A DNA stretch of 6,066 bases from Lachnospiraceae bacterium. Its GTDB lineage: Bacteria > Bacillota_A > Clostridia > Lachnospirales > Lachnospiraceae. The notes beneath the pieces were generated by a model that ran no database searches, was not told where the DNA came from, and was given only the letters and a program-made list of their open reading frames with translations. Numbering within the stretch: the first letter of the stretch is position 1; each line of letters starts with the position of its first letter. Of this stretch, positions 1 to 6,000 are shown in pieces. The DNA is taken from contig JAGCZE010000157.1 in NCBI GenBank assembly GCA_017960415.1, forward strand, positions 1 through 6,066. The letters run 5' to 3'. Made by a program: the position numbers and the translations under genes.

Positions 1-2176
1 CCGTATTGCCGGCACCGACAACCGCGACGTTTTTAACGGGGGCGAGGGCCGGATCATGCTTCACAACACGTGAAAGGAACTCGATAGCATTGATCGGGCG
101 GCCGGAATCGTCACCGCCAAGCTTAAGGACACCTGCCTTCCCGGCTCCGACGCATACGATCACGTACCGGAAGCCTTCTTTTTTAAGCTCATCGAGGTCT
201 TTGATCTCCCTGCCGTAAATGAATTTCGCACCGAGAGCGGTCGCAAATGCAATATCCTGGGCAATCGCATCCCGGGGTATCCTCTGTTCAGTAATAACAT
301 GTGCAACGGTACCGCCGCCGCTTTCACGTTTATCATACACAACAGGCTCAAAACCTGCACGCGCCAGCAGGAAAGCCGATGCAATACCTGCGGGCCCGGC
401 ACCGATCACGGCAACTTTGATGCCGTTGCTTTGGATGCTGTGAAGCTTCTTATCACCAAGGTATTTTTCAAGTTCAATGCTTGCTTCTTTTGCAGCGGTA
501 AGCTTCCCGGCACGTATATTAACGGAATTCTCGTAAAATCTTCCTGTACACCCGTACATACAGGGATGTGCGCAAATTGTTCCGGTAATATTCGGAAGAG
601 GGTTCTTGAAGGCAATAACCTTCAATGCATCGAGATAGCGTCCGCTCTCAACAAGCCGCATATATGCGGTGATATCCTGATTGATGGGGCAGGTATCCGA
701 ACACGGCGACATGAAACAGTCGGTCAATGGCAGCTTGCGGCTGCTCTTGCGGTGAGGAACGCTCTTCACCGGTTTGATATGATGAGGGTCGGTTTTGGCT
801 GCAGCTACGAGCGCGGAAAGAGCCGCAACATCTATCTTAGGAATGCCACAGCCCGCAGTACCGATATCGTTCAAACGATCACTGCCGCTTGTATTGGCAA
901 CCGCCCCATTGGCCGGATGATCCTGATATAAATCCGCAAGCTGTTTAATGCGGTTATATCCGCCCGGCTTCAGGATGGTTGTCGCAAATGTAACAGGCCG
1001 GATCCCTGTAGCGAGAAGCTTGATAATATTGAATGCGTCGGCGCCGCCTGAAAAGCTGATACGTAAACGGCCATCGAAATCCTTTGCAAGTTTTTCGGCC
1101 ACGGAAAGGGAAAGGGGATACAGGGAACGTCCGGACATATACATCTCATTGCCCGGCAGCTCGCCGCGCTTGATATCCACAGGGAAGGTATTTGTTATCT
1201 TGACACCGAACTCCAGGTTGAGGCTGTCGGCGGTTGCCTGCAGGCGCTGCAGCATAGGAACGGCCTTTTCGTACTGCAGATCGTCATCAAAATGGAAACG
1301 TCCGAACTGAATATAAGAGTAACCCATGTCATCGAGCGTTTTGCGTGCGTAATCATAGCCCAAAAGCGTCGGATTCAGCTTGATGAAAGTATTGACCTTC
1401 TTTTCTGTCAAAAGATATGTAGCGATCTTTTCAATGTCCTCTGCGGGACAGCCGTGAAGAGTCGAGAGTGTAGCTGAACGGCAGACCTTCGGGGAAACCG
1501 CCTCAATATCGGACTTCGTCACTTTTTTCAGCAGTCCCGATTCAATGGCAGCAAGGCCGGCCTGACGACAGACATCCCATATTCTCTGCTTTTGCGCAGC
1601 ATCCGGCTTACCCGAAAGGAGCGTATCTCCGGGACTGCCTGCGAAAACATCCGCATTGGCAGCATCCTTCAGGCCTTCTATGAAGCTGTCGATCTTTGCA
1701 AGCTTGATCCCTTCGAGGTCGTAGCCGACACTCATATTGAAAACAAAGCCGTCGGGAGAGCCGAGTTCAAGCTCTTTAGCCATGATCTTGCACAGCCACC
1801 AGGCCTTGACATATTCTTCAAATGCCTGGTGAACCGTCAGCTCAGTCGACCATTCAACATTGTAACCCTCATCTTCCGCAAGGATACAGGGCTTGGCAAC
1901 GGGCAGGTCCTCACCGTCTATCTTCTGTACGGTCTTAAGCTCGAAGAACCTGCTTCCCGCAAAATAAGCCGCAGCGATATTCTGGGCCAGCTGCGTATTG
2001 GGGCCGGCAGCGGGTCCAAAGGGCAATTCAAGGGTCTCGCCGAAGATGTGAATGGGATTGACAGCCCCGGCCTTATACATCTTTCTTACTCCGAAAACCG
2101 TATGATTCCGGGCATATTCGGAAATAACCTGTTCAAGCAGATTACCAAAAGGGATGGGTCTCATTCTGTCGCTCAT
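1..2176 (-). CDS. ygfK: YgfK-family putative selenate reductase / Fe-S flavoprotein, N-terminal 725 residues (3' end outside window)
   Basis: The frame is open from ATG 2176 to the left edge with no stop (725 codons plus 1 base). E. coli YgfK is about 1,030 aa, so roughly 300 C-terminal residues lie outside. The start MSDRMRPIPF closely matches the family start, with GGAGG 4 nt upstream. Seen in order: an N-terminal TIM-barrel-like part resembling dihydropyrimidine/dihydroorotate dehydrogenases (FGPAAGPNTQLAQN near the start, STLHGCP with H241-P244, LNPTLLGY, SGG at 376-378); cysteines C487, C492, C496 followed by Pro, and C535, C539, C543, as in the Fe-S domain of DPD/GltD-type enzymes; an FAD Rossmann motif VAVIGAGPAG at 588-597; and the start of the NAD(P) motif VAVVGAGNT at 717-725, where the window ends. 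The family is known from the selenium-linked molybdenum hydroxylase and purine degradation cluster. The 'selenate reductase' name is not biochemically settled, and an electron-transfer role with the hydroxylase is inferred. It lies 85 nt after ssnA and is probably cotranscribed with it. No in-frame TGA occurs here. Confidence 0.95.
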   Translation of the reverse strand, partial: MSDRMRPIPFGNLLEQVISEYARNHTVFGVRKMYKAGAVNPIHIFGETLELPFGPAAGPNTQLAQNIAAAYFAGSRFFELKTVQKIDGEDLPVAKPCILAEDEGYNVEWSTELTVHQAFEEYVKAWWLCKIMAKELELGSPDGFVFNMSVGYDLEGIKLAKIDSFIEGLKDAANADVFAGSPGDTLLSGKPDAAQKQRIWDVCRQAGLAAIESGLLKKVTKSDIEAVSPKVCRSATLSTLHGCPAEDIEKIATYLLTEKKVNTFIKLNPTLLGYDYARKTLDDMGYSYIQFGRFHFDDDLQYEKAVPMLQRLQATADSLNLEFGVKITNTFPVDIKRGELPGNEMYMSGRSLYPLSLSVAEKLAKDFDGRLRISFSGGADAFNIIKLLATGIRPVTFATTILKPGGYNRIKQLADLYQDHPANGAVANTSGSDRLNDIGTAGCGIPKIDVAALSALVAAAKTDPHHIKPVKSVPHRKSSRKLPLTDCFMSPCSDTCPINQDITAYMRLVESGRYLDALKVIAFKNPLPNITGTICAHPCMYGCTGRFYENSVNIRAGKLTAAKEASIELEKYLGDKKLHSIQSNGIKVAVIGAGPAGIASAFLLARAGFEPVVYDKRESGGGTVAHVITEQRIPRDAIAQDIAFATALGAKFIYGREIKDLDELKKEGFRYVIVCVGAGKAGVLKLGGDDSGRPINAIEFLSRVVKHDPALAPVKNVAVVGAGNT

Positions 2177-2180
2177 AATA

Positions 2181-2185
2181 CCTCC
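2181..2185 (-). promoter_or_regulatory. Ribosome binding site of ygfK (GGAGG)
   Basis: GGAGG precedes ATG 2176 with a short 4-nt spacer (TATT). It fixes the start at MSDRM. An internal Met5 (MRPIPF) lies too far from it, and the residues before Met5 resemble the E. coli N-terminus. Confidence 0.8.
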
Positions 2186-2191
2186 GCTCTG

Positions 2192-2221
2192 CCGTAACCG
2201 TTTATATATACCGGTTGACGG
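2192..2221 (-). repeat. Imperfect inverted repeat in the ssnA-ygfK gap
   Basis: On the plus strand CCGTAACCG (2192-2200) and CGGTTGACGG (2212-2221) are complementary apart from one extra base, around an 11-nt AT-rich centre (TTTATATATAC). In the transcript this forms a stem of about 9 bp ending 6 nt before the ygfK Shine-Dalgarno. There is no U-tract after it, so it is not an ordinary terminator. It could be an operator, a processing or stability hairpin, or a translation-modulating structure; the sequence does not decide. Confidence 0.5.
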
Positions 2222-3035
2222 CCCAAAAACCTGTTTATTCTATTGATGGTGGTTCGGTGTTTCAAACTATATTTATGGAGTTCCAGACTCTCCTGCCGAC
2301 TTCCCTGCAGTGTGCGTAGAAAGCTTCCTCGTCTACGCCCGGGATCTCCCTATCCTTCATGAGTACGCGGCCCGCGCAGACGGTAGAAGTTACATATCTT
2401 CCGGAAATGCCGAACAGGATATGCCCGTTGACATTTGATGCATCCATCGGGGTCAGCGGGTTGTAATCAAGAGTGATGACATCCGCAGAATATCCGGTTT
2501 TGAGCTTGCCGATGGGGGTTTCAAAGAAACGGGCGCCCATCAACGCATTATTTTCGAACAGCATCTGAGGCACTTCGCCCCAGGCAACGGTAGGATCACA
2601 GAGATTGTGTTTGTGGAGTACATTTGCGACCTTCATGGACTCAAACATATCGTTTGTATAACCGTCGGTTCCAAGGCCGGTCAGGATGCCTTTGGACATG
2701 ATCCTGAGCGTGGGCGGGCATCCTACCGCGTTGCCCATATTGGACTCGGGATTATGCACGACCATGGTGTCCGTATCATGTATCAGATTCATCTCATGTT
2801 CGTTAATGTAAATGCAGTGGCCGAGGATCGTATGCTGCCCAAGGATCCCGAAGTCCTGCAGCCTGTCAACGATACGCTTGTGATGCTGCTTCAGGCTGTC
2901 GTGAAGGTCTTCGATGCCCTCGGCAACATGGATATGGAAGCCGCAGTCCCGGGGGGCTTCACTGACGCATTTTTCAAGGGTTTTGTCCGAAAGTGTGAAC
3001 TGGGCATGCATTCCGAACATGCCTGCCAGCAGATC

Positions 3036-3107
3036 CGATCGTCCGGCCTGATTGCCGCATCCCGAAGAGGCGGAATCCGCAGTCTGTGCGCCCGAACCGT
3101 TCCGGCT
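3036..3107 (-). other. Gly/Ser/Ala-rich linker insertion inside SsnA
   Basis: Residues 189-212 of the reconstructed protein (SRNGSGAQTADSAS, then SGCGNQAGR) are polar and low in complexity. They fall between the helix with ENVEFIDYC and the strand leading to GMHAQFTLSD. By memory of the E. coli protein the same interval is about 20 residues shorter, so this looks like a surface-loop expansion. The reading frame is kept through it. Confidence 0.6.
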
Positions 3108-3167
3108 TTCTTCCCTGAGTTTCCGGCAATAATCAATAAATTCAACGTTTTCTTTAACAGCCTGCTC

Positions 3168-3170
3168 TCA
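3168..3170 (-). other. In-frame TGA codon within ssnA (codon 168)
   Basis: On the minus strand the codons read GAC GGC AAA GAG AAA TGA GAG CAG GCT GTT, that is DGKEK-stop-EQAV, and the same frame continues to the family C-terminus. No frame change is needed to join the halves. The position is in a helix region between conserved motifs, not at a metal ligand. TGA also ends ssnA and the CotH-family gene, so genome-wide reassignment is unlikely. Confidence 0.95.
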
Positions 3171-3678
3171 TTTCTCTTTGCCGTCACGATCGGAAGTTTC
3201 ATAGCACAGACAGGACCTTATGCCGTATTTAACGGATTCTTCCGCTATCGCAAATAAGCTCCCCGGAATCTCCCCAAAGCTTGCATGATGGTCGAAAATG
3301 GTTGTGCAGCCGTTCTTGATACAGTCAATATAAGTTGCGGCGGCACTGTATTGAGTTGCTTCAAGATCAAGATTGCGGTCGAGAGTCCACCACATTCCGT
3401 CGAGAATATCAAGAAAACCCTTCGGAGCATAGCCATTGATGGAAATACCGCGCGACAATGCGCTGTAGATATGATTGTGAGCGTTGATGAGTCCGGGCAT
3501 GATCAGCCCGCCGTGTGCGTCGATAAGATCCGCATCCGGGTATTTGGCCCGCATGGCGGAAAAATCGCCGGTTTCAACTATCAGCTTCCCGTCGCAGACC
3601 ACAGCCCCGTTCTCAAAAAAAGGAGCATCATTGTCACGTGTTACAAGCCTTCCGTTACCTATAAGCAGCATAGCATAA

Positions 3679-3686
3679 CCCCCTTT
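3679..3686 (-). promoter_or_regulatory. Ribosome binding site of ssnA (AAAGGGGG)
   Basis: The purine-rich block AAAGGGGG lies 7 nt before ATG 3671. It decides for this start over the in-frame TTG at 3782, which would lie upstream of the predicted transcription start and add about 37 residues not found in relatives. Confidence 0.8.
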
Positions 3687-3698
3687 ATTATCCGTTTT

Positions 3699-3722
3699 GG
3701 GAAAGCTTGGATAAAGCTTCCC
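3699..3722 (-). repeat. Hairpin in the ssnA leader
   Basis: The plus strand shows GGGAAAGCTT (3699-3708) and AAGCTTCCC (3714-3722), pairing over 9 bp with one bulged A and a 5-nt loop. Each arm holds an AAGCTT hexamer. It sits in the predicted 5' leader between the promoter and the Shine-Dalgarno. It is not followed by a T-run, so it is more likely an operator or a leader structure than a terminator. Confidence 0.5.
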
Positions 3723-3753
3723 TATACTGTGAATAAACGAATCTGTTGATACA

Positions 3754-3782
3754 ATTATACGCCAAAAAGCGAAAAAATACAA
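3754..3782 (-). promoter_or_regulatory. Predicted sigma-A promoter of ssnA-ygfK
   Basis: On the minus strand TTGTAT (3777-3782), a 17-nt spacer, and a perfect TATAAT -10 (3754-3759). The transcription start would fall near 3747, giving a leader of about 75 nt that contains the 3699-3722 hairpin. The -35 matches the consensus in only 3 of 6 positions, which suggests dependence on an activator. Confidence 0.6.
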
Positions 3783-3791
3783 TCGAAACGG

Positions 3792-3811
3792 CGAATTATG
3801 ACGGATTATGA
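3792..3811. repeat. Tandem 10-bp direct repeat between divergent promoters
   Basis: CGAATTATGA (3792-3801) is followed directly by CGGATTATGA (3802-3811), 9 of 10 bases identical and one helical turn apart. It lies between the -35 of ssnA (to 3782) and the -35 of the rightward gene (from 3819), a usual place for an activator site serving one or both promoters. Confidence 0.45.
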
Positions 3812-3818
3812 TAACTAT

Positions 3819-3847
3819 TTGACCGTGCCGGAAAAAAGTGCTATTAT
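3819..3847 (+). promoter_or_regulatory. Predicted promoter of the CotH-family gene (extended -10)
   Basis: TTGACC (3819-3824), a 17-nt spacer, and TATTAT (3842-3847) with TG one base upstream (3839-3840), an extended -10. Transcription would start near 3854, leaving a leader of about 29 nt containing the AGAAAAGG-like Shine-Dalgarno near 3866-3873. Confidence 0.65.
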
Positions 3848-3882
3848 GTTGTGCAGAAATTTAGAAGAAAAGGTTTGTATGT

Positions 3883-5451
3883 ATGAAAAAGGTGTTATTA
3901 ATTGTTTTTACAGTACTGTTATTGTCGGTGACATTGCCCCATGACGAGGTCAGGGCAGCCGCGTTTGCATTACCTGTCGAAGGCGGGGCAGCCGGAGCTT
4001 TGGATAAAAATCGGAATACAGCCCAAAACGGGGATCCATCGGGTGACCGGCTCACCTCGCAGGTCTCGGCATCGGTTACGGCTTCAATCCGTAAGAAGCT
4101 GTCCGATCTGGAATCAACCACAACGATCCCCACGATATGCGTATATACCAAAGACGGTGCCGAGGTAGTCTCCCGTGAAACATATGTCACCTGCGAAGTC
4201 TATACGATAAACTGCGAGAACAAATACAGGCTTTCTGCGGTTCCGGCCGGTATCAGGGTCAGGGGCAATTCCACCGCATATGAGGGCAATGTCAACCTGA
4301 TCCGAAAGAATCAGGTCCCTTACCGTATCAAATTCGAAAAGAAGCAGAGCATGTTCGGACTCAATTCCGATGCAAAATGCAAGAGCTGGGTTCTGTTAAA
4401 GGGCGGATACGATCTTCTGAAAAATGATGTGGCCTTCAGGTTCGGCCGGGCGTTTTTACGAAACGGCAACTACTGTTCGGACGGTATTCCGGTACATGTA
4501 TATCTGAACGACAAATTCGTGGGAACCTATGAGCTGTGCGAACAGAATCAGGTCAATAAAAACCGTGTTAACGTATATGAACCGCCGGAAGGTTATACCG
4601 GAACCGACATCGGCTATCTTGTGGAACTAGACAATCATGCCGAAATGCCGCGCTTCAAGGTCAGCTACTGCGGCAATCCTTCCGTTACGGACCTGAACGG
4701 TGTCACGAAGTCATTTAAGACCGTATTTTACAGCATAAAGAGCGATACTTATTCTGAGGCGCAGGAAGCATTTATCAATAAATATATCAATAATTGCTTC
4801 AAGATCGTTTACAACGCCTGCGAAAAAGGCAAATATTACGTTTTCAGCGATGATTACGGGCTTGTGAAAGCCAAGTCAAAGCAGCTGAAAAAGACCGATT
4901 CCAACGGAAATGCCATGTCTCCGGCAGAGATAGTCATTGACCGGGCTGTGGATCTTGACTCGTTTGTAGATGTATTTTTGATCTACGAACTGACCATGAG
5001 CCGTGATGTAGGCGAGGGAAGCTTCTTCATGTGTGCCGATTTTTCGGACAGTGATAATATCAAAAAGCTTACGTTTACCGCGCCCTGGGATTTTGAGTGG
5101 TCAATGATGGGCTCAACTTCGGGATCTTACTGTAAGGTGTTCAATGACAAGAAGTTTTCCGATGCCTTCGGAGAGCGTTCCAATCCCTGGTATATAATTC
5201 TGATGAAGCAGGACTGGTTTGTAAAACGTGTCAGGGACCGCTGGACGGAACTGCGCACCCCGACGGGAAAGAACGGGAAGAGCGTGACAGACAGGATCAT
5301 AAGTGAAGAAAGGGCACTGTTGAAACAATACAAATCAGATCTTTCCAAGCCCATTCCGTATGAGGACAACGGAACCGTGGAAAGTGCCGCAGCGCTGATG
5401 GACTGGCTCGAGAAGCGCATGAAGTGGATGGATAACGAATATCTTAACTGA
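3883..5451 (+). CDS. Secreted CotH-family protein (CotH atypical kinase fold)
   Basis: 522 aa starting at ATG 3883, with a GAAAAGG ribosome site 9 nt upstream; the ATG at 3879 is out of frame. Residues 1-26 form a signal peptide (MKK, hydrophobic LLIVFTVLLLSV, then EVRA before AAFA), so the product is exported; no lipobox Cys or C-terminal anchor is seen. Residues 27-80 are a low-complexity linker. The CotH domain starts near 120: IRVRGNST, VPYRIKFEKKQSMFGLN (147-161), SWVLLKGGYDLLKNDVAFRFGRAF (169-192, in two parts around the gap), IPVHVYLNDKFVGTYELCEQ (202-221), D375 in the SRDVGEGSFF stretch, and PWDFEW (401-406) with D403, matching the family's WDFD motif. B. subtilis CotH is a spore-coat protein kinase; many Clostridia have secreted relatives of unknown target, which fits here better than a coat role. 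At least ten cysteines in an exported protein is notable. It is divergent from ssnA and monocistronic. Confidence 0.88.
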   Translation: MKKVLLIVFTVLLLSVTLPHDEVRAAAFALPVEGGAAGALDKNRNTAQNGDPSGDRLTSQVSASVTASIRKKLSDLESTTTIPTICVYTKDGAEVVSRETYVTCEVYTINCENKYRLSAVPAGIRVRGNSTAYEGNVNLIRKNQVPYRIKFEKKQSMFGLNSDAKCKSWVLLKGGYDLLKNDVAFRFGRAFLRNGNYCSDGIPVHVYLNDKFVGTYELCEQNQVNKNRVNVYEPPEGYTGTDIGYLVELDNHAEMPRFKVSYCGNPSVTDLNGVTKSFKTVFYSIKSDTYSEAQEAFINKYINNCFKIVYNACEKGKYYVFSDDYGLVKAKSKQLKKTDSNGNAMSPAEIVIDRAVDLDSFVDVFLIYELTMSRDVGEGSFFMCADFSDSDNIKKLTFTAPWDFEWSMMGSTSGSYCKVFNDKKFSDAFGERSNPWYIILMKQDWFVKRVRDRWTELRTPTGKNGKSVTDRIISEERALLKQYKSDLSKPIPYEDNGTVESAAALMDWLEKRMKWMDNEYLN

Positions 5452-5466
5452 CAAAACAATAAATAA

Positions 5467-5490
5467 AAGGCTGCCGTTACAGGCAGCCTT
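5467..5490 (-). terminator. Intrinsic terminator of the MotA-like gene, possibly bidirectional
   Basis: A perfect 9-bp stem, AAGGCTGCC and GGCAGCCTT, with a 6-nt loop. On the minus strand it is followed by TTATTTATTGTTTT, a good U-rich tail, so it mainly ends the leftward gene. On the plus strand the tail is CTGTATTGTT, weaker, but it starts 15 nt after the CotH-family stop and may serve there too. The leftward stop codon TAA (5477-5479) lies in the loop, so the last codons of that gene form one arm. Confidence 0.8.
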
Positions 5491-5947
5491 CTGTATTGTT
5501 GACATTGACTTCGAGCCTTACCACATCAGGTATCATCGAATCGATGACCGCTTCGATGACCTGCAGCGGAACGTTCTGGCGTATGGTCATGCAGGTGTAC
5601 ATGTATATGATGAACTCCAATCCGCCGAACCCCGAGTAGCAGTTCGTAAAATACTTATTGCGGGCAATTTCCTCAAGAACAGCTGTATCCATGCCGTCGG
5701 CAACGAAATAAAGCATGTCCTTTAAGTGTCCCTCTATCCCATCGGGCTGAAGCTTGTCCGCAAGGCGTTTAAGCTCCAGAAATCCCTGTTTCCTTGCAAT
5801 ATCAAGGATCTCAAGCGCAGTCTTCTTCGCCTCTTTGATAAAATCACGTTTTTTCTTGATCTCTTCGGACTCGGCGCCCTTTTCCTTTACATATTTTGAA
5901 ATGATATCCGCGTTTTTACGCATTTCTTCAAACATCAAAGCATCCAT
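5477..5947 (-). CDS. Small cytoplasmic protein with similarity to MotA soluble regions
   Basis: 156 aa from ATG 5947, chosen because GGAGG (5956-5960) lies 8 nt upstream; an in-frame TTG at 5960-5962 overlaps that site and is unlikely to be used. There is no signal peptide or clear membrane helix. Residues 1-45 are a highly charged helix, possibly coiled coil. Residues 47-95 (ILDIARKQGFLELKRLADKL, then LYFVADGMD...VLEEIA) resemble the MotA cytoplasmic loop, typically xARKEGLLALE...VDGxD...I. Residues 121-140 (TIRQNVPLQVIEAVIDSMIP) resemble the MotA tail, typically IQxGxNPxxIEEKLxxxLP. The four transmembrane helices of a stator subunit are absent. I recognise the resemblance only by motif, and the function is unknown: a motor-interacting regulator or a degenerate paralogue are possibilities. 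It converges on the CotH-family gene with 25 nt between the stop codons. Confidence 0.8.
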   Translation of the reverse strand: MDALMFEEMRKNADIISKYVKEKGAESEEIKKKRDFIKEAKKTALEILDIARKQGFLELKRLADKLQPDGIEGHLKDMLYFVADGMDTAVLEEIARNKYFTNCYSGFGGLEFIIYMYTCMTIRQNVPLQVIEAVIDSMIPDVVRLEVNVNNTEGCL

Positions 5948-5955
5948 TCGATTAA

Positions 5956-5960
5956 CCTCC
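5956..5960 (-). promoter_or_regulatory. Ribosome binding site of the MotA-like gene (GGAGG)
   Basis: GGAGG with an 8-nt spacer to ATG 5947. It determines the start and rules against the TTG at 5962, which overlaps it. Confidence 0.85.
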
Positions 5961-5970
5961 AACCTTTATT

Positions 5971-6000
5971 ATCATATATTATCAGGCTTAAAAATGTCAA
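5971..6000 (-). promoter_or_regulatory. Predicted sigma-A promoter of the MotA-like gene
   Basis: On the minus strand a perfect TTGACA (5995-6000), an 18-nt spacer, and TATGAT (5971-5976). A TATATG with a 16-nt spacer overlaps it as an alternative. The start would fall near 5964, giving a very short leader of about 17 nt with the Shine-Dalgarno close to the 5' end. It is a housekeeping-type promoter, not a flagellar sigma-28 (TAAA-N15-GCCGATAA) type. Confidence 0.65.

Larger units (their letters stand above)
2262..3671 (-). pseudogene. ssnA: SsnA putative amidohydrolase (selenium/purine cluster), interrupted by an in-frame TGA at codon 168
   Basis: A single frame runs from ATG 3671 to TGA 2262-2264 (469 codons), broken only by TGA at 3168-3170. 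Upstream it encodes MLLIGNGRLV, then PGLINAHNHIYSALSRG with metal-ligand pattern H65/H67, and IFDHHAS. Downstream it encodes FHIHVAEG (H246, H248), ILGHCIY (H285) and LGTDGYTNDMF (D336). This is the HxH...H...H...D pattern of ATZ/TRZ-type amidohydrolases (guanine deaminase, chlorohydrolase relatives) in a TIM barrel. SsnA orthologues (E. coli 442 aa) sit next to ygfK in the selenium-dependent molybdenum hydroxylase / anaerobic purine degradation locus; the exact substrate is not known to me. ATG 3671 is chosen over a TTG at 3782 because AAAGGGGG lies 7 nt upstream and the protein then starts where relatives start. Residues 189-212 form an extra hydrophilic linker. With TGA read as stop, only a 167-aa fragment is made, lacking most metal ligands. 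Read-through or sequence error are alternatives. Confidence 0.9.

Noticed and set aside
299..931. A 210-codon plus-strand open frame
   Set aside because: It is antisense to the well-conserved ygfK frame, has no ribosome site and encodes no recognisable domain.
1592..2197. A 201-codon plus-strand open frame
   Set aside because: It is a shadow of the N-terminal part of ygfK, whose minus-strand translation matches YgfK throughout.
3110..3170. A SECIS element after the ssnA TGA
   Set aside because: Only very short pairings (UGUU with AACG, GGC with GCC) were found, with no stable stem and no G-leading apical loop.
2891..3202. A frameshift in ssnA, suggested by a 103-codon minus-strand frame bridging the two halves
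   Set aside because: Codon-by-codon reading shows both halves are in the same frame, and the segment 3020-3170 gives sensible SsnA-like protein in that frame. Only the TGA interrupts it.
2607..3257. A 216-codon plus-strand open frame opposite the ssnA break
   Set aside because: It is antisense to conserved SsnA motifs on both sides and has no ribosome site; it arises from codon bias of the true frame.
5960..5962. TTG start for the MotA-like protein giving 161 aa
   Set aside because: The TTG overlaps the GGAGG ribosome site that is well placed for ATG 5947.
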